From positions 124,001 through 188,000 of the forward strand of contig JBHOQX010000100.1 of assembly GCA_042408595.1 (NCBI GenBank): DNA of 64,000 nucleotides. The letters run 5' to 3'. A program made the translations under genes and the position numbers. The notes under the pieces were generated by a model. The model had not been told where the DNA came from. It made no database searches and saw only the letters and a list, made by a program, of their open reading frames with translations. Below, one piece after another: positions 50,612 to 59,490 of this stretch (the stretch's first letter is position 1; each line of letters begins with the position of its first letter). This DNA comes from JBHOQX01 sp042408595. GTDB lineage: Bacteria > Chloroflexota > Chloroflexia > Chloroflexales > Roseiflexaceae.

Positions 50612-51430
50612 ATGCTGCTCACCCGCCACCAGACGCCTGCCGGGCCGCGCTGGGCCTGCGACGGCCGGCTGCTACCCGCCACGCTGCGCCTGAGCCTGCT
50701 GCTCGAACTGCCGGGCGACGCCATCGGCTCACTGCTGGCCGCGCTCCCCGTGGGCGATCCGGCCACGAGTCCGTTGCTCGCCCCGATCGAACCCGAGCAG
50801 GAGATCTGGGCCAGCGGCGTGACCTATCTGCGCAGCCGCGATGCCCGCCGCGCCGAATCAACCGTGGCAGACGTCTATGAGCGCGTCTATGACGCCGAAC
50901 GGCCGGAGCTTTTCCTGAAGGCCATCGGCTGGCGCGTCGTCGGCCCCGACGCGCCCGTGCGCATCCGCCGCGACAGCGCGTGGGACGTGCCGGAGCCGGA
51001 GTTGACGCTGGTGCTCAACCGGGCGCTCGAGATCGTCGGCTACACCGCCGGGAACGACATGTCCTCGCGCTCGATCGAGGGCGAGAATCCGCTCTACCTG
51101 CCGCAGGCGAAAATCTACGACGGCTCGTGCGCCCTCGGCCCCGGGATCGTCCTGGCAACGCCGGATACGCTACGCGCACTCCCGATCCGGCTCGTGATCG
51201 AGCGCGCCGGCGCGGTCGTCTTTCAGGGCGAGACCAGCACCGGCCAGATGAAACGGGCGCTCGAAGAACTCGCCGGCTTCCTGGGGCGCGAGCTGTCGTT
51301 TCCGCACGGCGTCTTGCTGATGACCGGCACCGGCATCGTGCCGCCCGAGTCGTTCACGCTCGCGCCGGGCGACATCGTGCAGATCACCGTCGGCGAGCTG
51401 CACCTGAAGAACACCGTGGTGCGCGGATGA
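50612..51430 (+). CDS. Fumarylacetoacetate hydrolase-family protein (2-keto-3-deoxy-sugar-acid dehydratase-like)
   Basis: The 272-residue protein has the FAH fold: ASGVTYLRSRDARRAES, ELFLKAIGWRVVGP, the metal site VPEPELTLV and GNDMSSRSIEGENPLYLPQAK. This variant closely resembles 2-keto-3-deoxy-D-arabinonate dehydratase (KdaD) of pentose oxidation pathways, which makes 2-oxoglutarate semialdehyde. That assignment rests on recalled motif similarity. AAGGAGGAAG before ATG 50612 sets the start. The remaining Weimberg genes are not in the window. Confidence 0.88.
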   Translation: MLLTRHQTPAGPRWACDGRLLPATLRLSLLLELPGDAIGSLLAALPVGDPATSPLLAPIEPEQEIWASGVTYLRSRDARRAESTVADVYERVYDAERPELFLKAIGWRVVGPDAPVRIRRDSAWDVPEPELTLVLNRALEIVGYTAGNDMSSRSIEGENPLYLPQAKIYDGSCALGPGIVLATPDTLRALPIRLVIERAGAVVFQGETSTGQMKRALEELAGFLGRELSFPHGVLLMTGTGIVPPESFTLAPGDIVQITVGELHLKNTVVRG

Positions 51431-51464
51431 TCAAGCGCGGCGGCGCCATGAGCCCGGCCCGGCG

Positions 51465-52448
51465 CTATAGCCGGTAGCCGTGCGGATGGCGGCTATGCCA
51501 TTCCCAGGCGCTGGCGACGATCTGCTCCAGCTGGGGGTAGCGTGGCTGCCAACCGAGCTCGGCGCGGATCTTCTCCGATGACGCGATCAGGATCGCCGGG
51601 TCGCCGGGGCGGCGCGGGCCGAACGTGTACGGGATGTCACGTCCAGTCACCCGCTTTGCCGTTTCGATCAGCTCCAGAATCGTGAACCCGTTGCCGTTGC
51701 CCAGGTTGTAGGTGGCCGTGCCGAGCCGGTCGAGCGCCTCCATCGCCAGGATATGCGCCTGCGCCAGATCGACGACGTGGATGTAGTCGCGGACACAGGT
51801 GCCGTCCCGGGTCGGGTAATCGTTGCCGAAGACCGTGAGCTGCTCGCGCTGTCCGAGCGCCACCTGCATGATGATCGGGATGATGTGGTACTCCGGGTCG
51901 TGGTCTTCGCCGCGGTCGGGGGTGTCGCCGGCGGCGTTGAAGTAGCGCAGGCAGGCATATTTGAGGCCGTAGATCCGGTGGAACCAGTAGAGCGTGCGCT
52001 CCAGGAAATACTTGGATTCGCCGTAGGGCGAGCCGGGCACGATCCGCTCATCCGGCTCGATCGGGATCTTCGCCGGATCGTCGAACAGATTGGCGGTCGA
52101 GGAGAGGATGAAGCGCCCGACGCCGTGCGCGACGGCCTGCTCCAGCAGGTTCGCCCCGGCGACGAGATTGTCGCGCAGGTACTTGAGTGGCTGCTCCATG
52201 CTTTCGCCGACCAGCGTGAACGATGCGAAATGCATGATCCCGTCGATGCCGCGGTGCTCGGCAAAGAGCCGCGCCACAGCATCGGCGTCGCGCAGATCGC
52301 CCTCGACAAACGCCGCCTCCGGCGGCACGGCCGCGCGGTGGCCCTGGTACAGGTTGTCGAACACAACGACCTCGTGGCCGGCGCGCAGCAACTCGGCGCT
52401 AGCGATGCTGCCGATGTAGCCGGCGCCGCCGGTGACCAGTATCTTCAA
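51465..52448 (-). CDS. galE: UDP-glucose 4-epimerase
   Basis: The 327-residue extended SDR has ILVTGGAGYIGS for NAD, SSTANLF and YGESKY (Tyr and Lys of the YxxxK pair), and a conserved RYFNAAGDTPD. It interconverts UDP-glucose and UDP-galactose for envelope polysaccharides. The start is TTG 52448 with GGGAGG 7 bases upstream; a longer GTG/ATG form is unsupported. It is convergent with the FAH-family gene. Confidence 0.93.
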   Translation of the reverse strand: MKILVTGGAGYIGSIASAELLRAGHEVVVFDNLYQGHRAAVPPEAAFVEGDLRDADAVARLFAEHRGIDGIMHFASFTLVGESMEQPLKYLRDNLVAGANLLEQAVAHGVGRFILSSTANLFDDPAKIPIEPDERIVPGSPYGESKYFLERTLYWFHRIYGLKYACLRYFNAAGDTPDRGEDHDPEYHIIPIIMQVALGQREQLTVFGNDYPTRDGTCVRDYIHVVDLAQAHILAMEALDRLGTATYNLGNGNGFTILELIETAKRVTGRDIPYTFGPRRPGDPAILIASSEKIRAELGWQPRYPQLEQIVASAWEWHSRHPHGYRL

Positions 52449-52543
52449 GACCTGCCTCCCTGGTAGCTTGTCGCGAACCCGCGCCCAGGATAGCACACCC
52501 GCCTAACCGGCGGATGACAGCCGCCTTCACGTTTTTCATACAA

Positions 52544-52578
52544 TTGACACGTCGTCCGACACAAAATAGTATATACTA
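52544..52578 (+). promoter_or_regulatory. Promoter of the GH44 gene with palindromic -10
   Basis: TTGACA (52544-52549), 17-bp spacer, TAGTAT (52567-52572). The -10 is the left half of a perfect 12-bp palindrome TAGTATATACTA (52567-52578), a possible operator. Confidence 0.65.
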
Positions 52579-52643
52579 CGTTAGTACCGCACCCGTCGTG
52601 GAAGGCCAGCCTGGCCGTACGGCACGAACATCCCAGGAGCGCT

Positions 52644-54506
52644 ATGTCTCGCCGATCTCGCCGCGCTGCGCCGCGCCTTGCCCGGCTTGCCGCTGCCTGT
52701 CTGGCCGCCGCCTCATGCGGCCTGGCGCTGTGGAGCCAGCCGCCGACCCATGCGGCCAGTGTCCCGCCGCTCGAAGTCGATGCCGCACGCGACCGCCACC
52801 CGATCAGCCCCGATATCTACGGCATGAATCAGGGCGCCGACCCGGCGCTGGTGCGCGAGCTGCGCGTGCCGGTGTTGCGCTCCGGCGGCACAGCCGCCAA
52901 CCGGTACAACTGGCAGGTCGATTCCGGCAACACCGGCGCGGACGGCTACTTCACCGGCGGCAACGGCAACGCCAGCCCCACCCGAGGGGCTGCAGCCGAT
53001 GCATTCGTGCGTGCGAATCGGGCGAACGGCGCGAAGAGCATCCTGACCATTCCGATCATCGGCTACATCAACAACGATAGCCGATGGAACTGCTCGTATC
53101 CCCGCTCGCAATATCCGAACCAGTCCGCCTACAACGGGTACGGCTGCGGCAACGGGCGCGATGCCGCCGGCAACTATATCTTCCTGTCGGAGCCGCCCGG
53201 CAGCAGCCGCGCCGTGGACGCGGCGTTCATGCGCGGATGGGTCGAGCATCTGGTCCAGACGCACGGCCCGGCGGCACAGGGCGGCGTGGCGATCTACCAG
53301 ATGGGCCACGAACCGAGCAAGTGGGACGAACAGCACTACGATGTTCATCCCGGCCGTGTCGGCTACGACGAACTGGTCAATCTGACCACACCGTACGCCG
53401 CGATGGTCAAGGCCGCCGATCCCGGTGCGCAGGTGCTCGGCCCAAGCGACTATGGCTGGGCGGCGTTCATCGGCGAGGGCACGTCGCAGGATGACAGGTT
53501 CATTCACGGCATGGGCTTCGCCGAGTACTACCTGCAGCAGATGCGCGCGGCTGAAGCACGGGATGGCACGCGGCTGCTCGACTACTTCGACGAGCACTAC
53601 TATCCAACGCCGGACGACAGCGATACCTTCAACAACTATGGCTGCCTGGCGTTCTGCCCGGCGGGCAACGCCGAGACGCAGCGCAACCGCCTGCGCTCGA
53701 CCGCCTCGCTGTGGGACCCGAGGTATGTCGAGCAGAACACAATCGGCCGCTCGCTGGCCAAGGACGCGACGTACAGCCGGGTCGATCCAGGCGACACCCC
53801 CGGTTCGATTCGCCTTATCCCGCGCTTCAAGAAGTGGGTCGCCCAGCGCTACCCGGGCACGAAAATCGCGCTGACCGAATACAACTGGGGCGCGCTGGAC
53901 CACATCAACGGCGCGCTGGCGCAGGCCGACGTGCTCGGCATCTTCGGGCGCGAGGGGCTGGACCTGGCGACCCTTGCCGGCCCGCCGGCCGCGAACCAGC
54001 CAGGGGCCTTCGCCTTCCGTATGTACCGCAACTACGACGGGCGCGGCGGCAGCTTCGGCGACATCAGTTTCTCTGCCTCCAGCCAGGGCTATCCGTACAA
54101 CGTCGCCTCGGACCGGCTGGCGATCTTCGCGGCGCAGCGCAGCAGCGACGGCGCGACGACGCTTATGATCATCAACAAGCAGGCCGCTGGCGACCTGAGC
54201 CCACCGGTGAAGCTGCTCAATGTACCGAACACGGGGACTGCCGAAGTCTGGCGCTACAGCCCGGCGAATCTCGGCCAGATCGTCCCGGTGACCGGCGCGC
54301 TGGATATCTCCAGCGGCAACGTCCAACTGACCTACCCAGCCTCTTCGATCACTCTGGTCGTCATCCCGGCCAGGGCGGGCGCCGGCGCGCCATGCCAGAA
54401 CGCACCGGCGGCGCCGCCGGCGCTCGCGGCTGCTCCGGCTGGCTTGATCCCGCGGGCTTACCTGCCGGTCGCGGTCAATGGCGTATCCAGCAGCAGGTGC
54501 AGTTAG
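52644..54506 (+). CDS. Secreted glycoside hydrolase family 44 (endo-glucanase/xyloglucanase type)
   Basis: This 620-residue protein has a twin-Arg-like, alanine-rich signal peptide ending near HAAS (about residue 38). The GH44 barrel shows HPISPDIYGMNQG, RSGGTAANRYNWQ, QMGHEPSKWDEQHYDVHP (acid/base Glu) and ALTEYNWGALDHINGALAQA (nucleophile Glu), followed by a beta-sandwich and a Pro/Ala tail. It would cleave beta-1,4-glucans outside the cell. The residue before the acid/base Glu is His, where most GH44 enzymes have Asn. GGAG precedes ATG 52644. Confidence 0.9.
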   Translation: MSRRSRRAAPRLARLAAACLAAASCGLALWSQPPTHAASVPPLEVDAARDRHPISPDIYGMNQGADPALVRELRVPVLRSGGTAANRYNWQVDSGNTGADGYFTGGNGNASPTRGAAADAFVRANRANGAKSILTIPIIGYINNDSRWNCSYPRSQYPNQSAYNGYGCGNGRDAAGNYIFLSEPPGSSRAVDAAFMRGWVEHLVQTHGPAAQGGVAIYQMGHEPSKWDEQHYDVHPGRVGYDELVNLTTPYAAMVKAADPGAQVLGPSDYGWAAFIGEGTSQDDRFIHGMGFAEYYLQQMRAAEARDGTRLLDYFDEHYYPTPDDSDTFNNYGCLAFCPAGNAETQRNRLRSTASLWDPRYVEQNTIGRSLAKDATYSRVDPGDTPGSIRLIPRFKKWVAQRYPGTKIALTEYNWGALDHINGALAQADVLGIFGREGLDLATLAGPPAANQPGAFAFRMYRNYDGRGGSFGDISFSASSQGYPYNVASDRLAIFAAQRSSDGATTLMIINKQAAGDLSPPVKLLNVPNTGTAEVWRYSPANLGQIVPVTGALDISSGNVQLTYPASSITLVVIPARAGAGAPCQNAPAAPPALAAAPAGLIPRAYLPVAVNGVSSSRCS

Positions 54507-54560
54507 TTTCTGATGGCAGAACTTACGGAGAACAGGCAGACAAGCGCCCATCCGCCATCC

Positions 54561-55424
54561 TCACGAGGCTTCCAGGTAAAAGTTGGTGAACCAGAACGGC
54601 CTATTCGACACGTTCGGCTGGTCCTTGAGGACGATCTCCGCGCTCACCCAATACCGCCCGCTCTCCAGTGGCGTGCCGTTCGGCCATTGGTTGCCGTGCT
54701 CGGCGAAGACCCACACATTACAATCCGGTTCGCCGCCGCCGAACGCGCAGTAGGCGGCGTTCCGCTCCTCGCGCTGGTGCACTTCGGTGCCGGGGTTGTC
54801 ACCGTCGTAGCGTTTGATCACGATCAGCACGCGCGCGATCCCGGCGCCATCCTGCGCCGGCTCGCCGGGCCGCTCGAGGCGCGCCGCGATGCGGATGGCC
54901 AGCCGACCACGCACCAGCGGCCGCCCCTCCCGCTCGCCCTTCACATCGGCGATCTGGAGGCTGCCCCTGATCACGCCCACTGCCGCGCCGTTGTCGTCGG
55001 TCACGTCGCTGTCGGGCAGCAGGTTCCCCTCCGGCGGCACCCCCTGGTAGGCGACCGGCTCCTCGGCGGGCAGGGGCGGCGTGGGCGGGGGCGGCGTGGG
55101 CGGCGCTTCGCCTGTCGGCGCGGGTGGGGGCGACGTAGGCTCGGGGAGAGCAGGCTGCGTCCCCGCGGGGCTGGCCCTAGCGATCGCGGTGAGCGTTGCG
55201 GCGACGGCACTCTCCTCGGCGACGCGGGTGGCGATCCGGTCGGCGCTCGGCAGCTCGGTTGGCGCGGGCGAGGGCGAGGCACCGGTGGGAGGTGGCGTGG
55301 GCGAAGCGGCTTCGGCCGGTGCGGGCGGAGCGGTGGGGCGCGGCACCGCAGGCTCGCCGGCCTGCCCGCACATCGACAGCAGGCAGCCGGCGGCAACGAC
55401 CACGACCGGGATGGCGGCGCGCAT
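54561..55424 (-). CDS. Lipoprotein with Pro/Thr/Ala linker and unknown C-terminal domain
   Basis: The 287-residue protein has a signal peptide with possible lipobox (VAAGC, about residue 14), a linker of about 110 residues made of PTPP, PAPT and APTE units, and a globular C-terminal domain (about 150-287). That domain contains LLPDSDVTDDNGAAVG, RVLIVIKRYDGDN, YCAFGGGEPDCNVW and ESGRYWVSAEIV, which look like beta-strands of a ligand-binding sandwich. No family is recognised. GAGGAG about 8 bases before ATG 55424 supports the start. The next gene upstream ends 11 bp away, so the two are co-transcribed. Confidence 0.75.
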   Translation of the reverse strand: MRAAIPVVVVAAGCLLSMCGQAGEPAVPRPTAPPAPAEAASPTPPPTGASPSPAPTELPSADRIATRVAEESAVAATLTAIARASPAGTQPALPEPTSPPPAPTGEAPPTPPPPTPPLPAEEPVAYQGVPPEGNLLPDSDVTDDNGAAVGVIRGSLQIADVKGEREGRPLVRGRLAIRIAARLERPGEPAQDGAGIARVLIVIKRYDGDNPGTEVHQREERNAAYCAFGGGEPDCNVWVFAEHGNQWPNGTPLESGRYWVSAEIVLKDQPNVSNRPFWFTNFYLEAS

Positions 55425-55435
55425 GGCGGCGCTCC

Positions 55436-57046
55436 TCACGTTCCTTTTTCCAGACGATCCAGGGTTTTGGCGGCATCGGCGCGCACCGGCTGGCACCCGC
55501 CAGCGATCACGTCGCGGCGCAGCACGTCGTCCAGGTCGGCGTTCGGCAGCCGGCCGAGGGCGATGCAGGCATCCGCAGCATCGCGGGCGGCGCGCTGCCA
55601 GGTGATCGCGCCGGCGCGGTCGGCCTGCCACTCGCGCGCGAGGCCCTTTTGGCGGGCGGCGATGGCGAGGGCGAGCTGGCTCTGGCCGAGGTAGCGGATG
55701 TCGCGCTCCGGCGTGGCGATCAGCCCATCGAGCGCCTGGCGCGCGCCGGCGATCGCAGCGTCCAGTGCCGGCTCGGCGGCCTGCACTTCCCTGAGCGCGG
55801 CAGCCGGATCGCCGCGGGCGGCGTTCGCGCGCAGCATGTGGGCCTGGCCGCGCAGGCCGTGGCAGAGGGCGATGCCGAGGGCCGCGCCGCTGCGGACGAG
55901 CGCCTCGTTCGGCGTGCCCGGCGCGCGGCGGGCGGCCTCCTGGTAGGTCGCGATGGCGCGGTCGAGCAGCGGCGTGGCCGTCTGGTCGGCGAGCGGGAGG
56001 CGCGCGGCGCGGCGGTAGTCCACGCTGGCGCGACCGAGGTAGGCGCGGGCGAAGCCGGGCGCGCGGGCGATGGCGGCGTCGAAGGCGGCCTGGGCCTGGG
56101 CGGCCAGCCGCTCGAAGTCCTCCGGCGTGCCGGCACGGCCGGCGGCGAACAGGGCGGCCTGGCCCTTGATGAAATCGAGCGTCTCCTGGCCGGGCACGCC
56201 TTCGGGCCAGTCGCGCAGCGCCTGGTCGGCGTTGGCAAGCAGCGCGACCGCCCGTTCGGCGTCGCCGGCGGCGGCGTAGCGCAGGCCGATCAGCAGCCAG
56301 AAGAGGGCGATGGCGCGCGGCTTGATGCGCTGCTGGGTGGCGGGGCGGTCGCTCATGTCGATCCGCACCGGTTCGACGCCGAGCTGGTAGCGCCCGACGA
56401 TCTCGTGGATGGCGTAGCGCTGGCGCGGGACGACATAGAACTCGGGCAGCAGGCCGTTCTTTGCGTCCACGTCGCCGTAGATAATCACGTCCGCGCCGAT
56501 CGCGTCGGCCCGGGCAGCGGCGGCCTTCTCGCGCTCATCGGCGGTCGCGCCGTCGATCTGGCCGATGGCGACCGTCTTGACGCTGCGCGGCAGGCCGTCG
56601 TACCACAGCGCCAGGGTCGCCTCGGCGTCGCGGTCGATCGTCCGGTAGAGTTCGCGGTTGGCGGCGAGCACCTGGTAGATCCACTGGCTGAGCTGGCGGC
56701 CGGTGGCGTTATCGCGGGCGGGGCGGCCGCCGGCGTCAAGCGCGCGGAAGTCGGCGATGGCGACGTTGAAGGTCCCGGGCATGCGCGCGTCCCCGGTCGC
56801 GAAGGCGCGGTCGAGCTGCCAGGAGATCAGGCCGATGCCGCCGAGCAGGACGACGATCACGCCGACAAGAAACGGGATGGGGATGATCAGGCTGCCGATC
56901 TGGACGATGTTCTTGCCTACGGCGATGTTGCTCGCGCCCGCGCCGACGTTGGCGGCGATCATGTCGCGCGGGACACGGCGCGGCAGCAGGCGGCGCAGGG
57001 GCGATTCGGCGTTGTCGTCATCAGGGTGCATCGGCGGTTGGGTCAC
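55436..57046 (-). CDS. TPR-like membrane protein with AVGKNIVQ motif
   Basis: This 536-residue protein has a basic N-terminus, a motif IAANVGAGASNIAVGKNIVQ (about 29-48), a membrane helix (about 55-77), a beta-rich segment with IAIGQIDG and DVIIYGDVDA (about 90-230), and then helical TPR-like repeats (about 250-500). The VGAGA...AVGKNI pattern recurs in the next gene. In Chloroflexi and cyanobacteria I recall similar motifs in CHAT/NACHT/TPR signalling proteins. The GTG start has AGGA upstream. Likely a sensor or scaffold at the membrane; function unknown. Confidence 0.75.
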   Translation of the reverse strand: MTQPPMHPDDDNAESPLRRLLPRRVPRDMIAANVGAGASNIAVGKNIVQIGSLIIPIPFLVGVIVVLLGGIGLISWQLDRAFATGDARMPGTFNVAIADFRALDAGGRPARDNATGRQLSQWIYQVLAANRELYRTIDRDAEATLALWYDGLPRSVKTVAIGQIDGATADEREKAAAARADAIGADVIIYGDVDAKNGLLPEFYVVPRQRYAIHEIVGRYQLGVEPVRIDMSDRPATQQRIKPRAIALFWLLIGLRYAAAGDAERAVALLANADQALRDWPEGVPGQETLDFIKGQAALFAAGRAGTPEDFERLAAQAQAAFDAAIARAPGFARAYLGRASVDYRRAARLPLADQTATPLLDRAIATYQEAARRAPGTPNEALVRSGAALGIALCHGLRGQAHMLRANAARGDPAAALREVQAAEPALDAAIAGARQALDGLIATPERDIRYLGQSQLALAIAARQKGLAREWQADRAGAITWQRAARDAADACIALGRLPNADLDDVLRRDVIAGGCQPVRADAAKTLDRLEKGT

Positions 57047-57140
57047 GGCGGGTCTATCCTATTGAACGGCGGCGCTCGGGGTTTTGGCCGCCCATTCGCC
57101 ATGGGGCGCGTGCGATTCGCCGTGGCCCGCGCTATCCGCA

Positions 57141-57767
57141 TCATCCACTCGTTCGATCCGCCCAGGCGACGGCCTCAGGGCCGGCGCGGGCCAGGGCGCG
57201 GCGCGCGGCGGGGGCGGCGAGCAGCGCGGCGAGCGCCCCGGCGAGCTGCGGCACGTTGGCCAGCAGCCAGCCGCCGACGGCGGTGATCGCGGCGGCGCTC
57301 GGCGTGCCGCTCTCATCTTTGGTCAGTTCGCCGCGCAGCAGCCGGAGCTGAAAGGCGGCCATCTCGGCGGCGGGGCCGAGCTGCGGGCGGAGCGCGGCGA
57401 GCGCGGCCTCCAGTTGATCGAAGCGGGCGGCCAGGTCGTCGGCGTCGGCGGGGCCGGGCGCGTCGCCCTGGCGGATGTCTTTGCCGACGGCGACCTGGCG
57501 CGCGCCGGGGCCGATGTTGGCCACGATCACGTCGCCGGCGGCGCCGGGCAGCCCCCGGAGCCAGTCGGCCGGGGCGGCATCCGGCTGCGGCGCGGGCTGG
57601 CCGGCGAGCTGGCGCTCGAGCACATCCACTCGCGCGGTGATGTCCTGGATTTCGAGCAGGACGGCGGGGTCGGCGTTCCGTCCGGCGATGGCGGCCTGTT
57701 CGCGCAGGATCGCCAGCCGGCGCTGGTGAGCCGCCAGTTCGGCGCGGAGGGCGTCGGGATCGGTCAT
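57141..57767 (-). CDS. Coiled-coil protein with AVGKDI motif, co-transcribed with the TPR gene
   Basis: The 208-residue protein has an N-terminal coiled coil (about 1-55, LRAELAAHQRRLAILREQ), a motif DVIVANIGPGARQVAVGKDI (about 78-97) matching the one in the adjacent TPR membrane protein, and a second helical section ending in a hydrophobic segment (GGWLLANVPQLAGALAALLA). No known domain was recognised. GCAGGT stands 6 bases before ATG 57767; upstream frames are repeat-derived. The shared motif suggests these neighbours bind each other or a common partner. Confidence 0.72.
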   Translation of the reverse strand: MTDPDALRAELAAHQRRLAILREQAAIAGRNADPAVLLEIQDITARVDVLERQLAGQPAPQPDAAPADWLRGLPGAAGDVIVANIGPGARQVAVGKDIRQGDAPGPADADDLAARFDQLEAALAALRPQLGPAAEMAAFQLRLLRGELTKDESGTPSAAAITAVGGWLLANVPQLAGALAALLAAPAARRALARAGPEAVAWADRTSG

Positions 57768-57769
57768 GG

Positions 57770-57945
57770 CGCACCTGCCAGGGGTGGTGGATGGTGGACG
57801 AGTACTGAATGAAGAATGACGAATGAGGAATGAAGCATGAAGCATGAAGAATAAAGAATAGCAATGACACGTCGTGTCACCGTGTCACCCTGGCTCCTTG
57901 TCGCCTGCGCTCGGCGTTCGTCCGCCGTCCTTCGTCCGTGGTCGG
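57770..57945. repeat. Dense word-repeat spacer (GAATGAAG, GTGTCACC, GTCCGCC)
   Basis: About nine copies of a GAATGA(A/C)GA(A)-type word, then GTGTCACC words, then TTCGTCCGCCGTCC words, in one spacer between two minus-strand genes. Confidence 0.75.
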
Positions 57946-57950
57946 CGATT

Positions 57951-59255
57951 TCAGCCCCCCATCCGCACCCGTTCCAGCGTCTCCCAGAAGCCGGGATACG
58001 ACACATCCACCGCCTCCGCGCCATCCACGCTCGTCTCGCCGCTGGCGACGAGCGCGGCGACGGCCCATGTCATCGCCAGGCGGTGATCGCCGTGGCTCCG
58101 CAGCCGCGCGCCGCGTAGCCCACGCCCGCCGCTGATACCCATGCCGTCGGCGGTCGGCTCGACGGTGACGCCGAGGGCATCGAGCCCGTTCGCCACCATC
58201 TCGATCCGGTCGGTCTCCTTGGCGCGCAGCTCGGCGGCGTCACGGATGAGCGTGTCGCCGGAGGCACAGGCGGCGGCGACCGCCAGCACCGGCAGTTCGT
58301 CGATCAGGCGCGGGATGAGCGCCCCGCCGATCTCGATCCCGCGCAGGTTCGACGAGCGCACCGTCACGTCGCCGACCGGCTCGCTCCCCTCGGCGCGCTC
58401 GTTCGTGACCGTGATGTCCGCGCCCATCATCCGCAACACATCGAGCGCGCCGGTGCGGGTCGGGTTCAGGCCCACGCCCACGGTCGTCACCTCAGCGTCC
58501 GGGTGGATGGCGGCAGCGACCCACCAGAACGCGGCGGACGATGGGTCGCCCGGTACCCGCAGTGAGAGCGGGTAGGGAAAGACCGGGTGCGCCGGCGGGG
58601 TCAGGACGATCCGCTCAGGCTGCACGGTTATGTCGACTCCCATCGCCGCGAGCATCCGCTCGGTATGGTCGCGCCCGTCGAGCCGGCCGGTGAGGGTCAG
58701 CGGGCCGCTGCCGGCGAGCGCGGCGAGCAGCAGCGCGCTCTTGACCTGAGCGGAGGCGATCGGCAACTGGTAGCTGCCGCCGTGGAGCGCTGCGCCGCGC
58801 ACGGCGAGCGGCGCGCGGTCGCCGTTGGCGCGGCCGTCGAGGCTCGCGCCGAGCGCCCGGAGCGGGGCGACGATCCGCTGCTGCGGGCGGGCACGGAGCG
58901 ACTCATCGCCGGTCAGAACCGCGAACAGACCGGGGTGGCCGGCCAGCAGCCCTGTGAGCAGGCGCAGTGTCGTGCCGGAGTTGCCGCAGTCGAGCACGTC
59001 CGCCGGCTCGCGCAGGCCGCGCAGGCCCGCGCCGAACACGCGCACGGTGTCGCCCTCGCGCTCGACACGCACGCCCAAGGCACGGATGCAGCCGATGGTC
59101 GAGAGACAGTCCGCTCCGGTGAGGAAGTGGGTCACCGTGGCGTTCCCTTCGGCGACGGCGTTCAGCAGCACGGCACGGTGCGAGATCGACTTATCGCCGG
59201 GGACCTCGACCGTGCCGCGGAGCCGTTTCGGGGTGGTGAGGATAAGAGCTGTCAT
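57951..59255 (-). CDS. aroA: 3-phosphoshikimate 1-carboxyvinyltransferase (EPSP synthase)
   Basis: AroA transfers enolpyruvate to shikimate-3-phosphate in aromatic amino-acid synthesis. The 434-residue protein has GDKSISHRAVLLNA, DCGNSGTTLRLLTGLLAG, QVKSALLLAALAG, DELPVLAVAAACASG, LRAKETDR, SHGDHRLAM and a C-terminal VSYPGFWETL. ATG 59255 is set by homology; an upstream extension to 59333 is AT-rich repeat sequence. No ribosome site is obvious. Confidence 0.97.
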   Translation of the reverse strand: MTALILTTPKRLRGTVEVPGDKSISHRAVLLNAVAEGNATVTHFLTGADCLSTIGCIRALGVRVEREGDTVRVFGAGLRGLREPADVLDCGNSGTTLRLLTGLLAGHPGLFAVLTGDESLRARPQQRIVAPLRALGASLDGRANGDRAPLAVRGAALHGGSYQLPIASAQVKSALLLAALAGSGPLTLTGRLDGRDHTERMLAAMGVDITVQPERIVLTPPAHPVFPYPLSLRVPGDPSSAAFWWVAAAIHPDAEVTTVGVGLNPTRTGALDVLRMMGADITVTNERAEGSEPVGDVTVRSSNLRGIEIGGALIPRLIDELPVLAVAAACASGDTLIRDAAELRAKETDRIEMVANGLDALGVTVEPTADGMGISGGRGLRGARLRSHGDHRLAMTWAVAALVASGETSVDGAEAVDVSYPGFWETLERVRMGG

Positions 59256-59433
59256 TGAATGTGAAGGGAATATGGAACAATAGCAAATGGAACGCGAAAC
59301 ATAGAAAATGGGGGAATGAAGGATGGGAAACACCGCAAATTATCGATTTTCCTTCTCCATTCTCCCTTTTACAGGGCTTACGGGGTCGCTCGCATCGCGG
59401 GAGGTGTGGCCGGCTTGCGGCCTGCCATGCAGT

Positions 59434-59489
59434 TCTTGTGTAGCGCGCGCTACACAAGAGGTCGTGGAGGGGCAATGCCCCTCCACGAC
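59434..59489. repeat. Composite palindromic element, copy 2
   Basis: A perfect 26-bp palindrome (59434-59459, TCTTGTGTAGCGC and its complement) is followed by GGTCGTGGAGGGGC-AAT-GCCCCTCCACGAC, a 13-bp perfect hairpin (59461-59489) that ends 1 bp before the stop of the FHA gene. The architecture matches 24582-24646, with a different stem sequence. The second hairpin may also act as a 3' hairpin for the FHA gene. Confidence 0.6.
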
Positions 59490-59490
59490 C

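Noticed and set aside
55196..57286. A 696-codon open frame on plus, antisense to the TPR gene
   Set aside because: It is Arg/Ala/Gly-rich with no domain. In GC-rich DNA the antisense frame of a real gene is often open; the minus-strand protein has clear TPR and membrane features.
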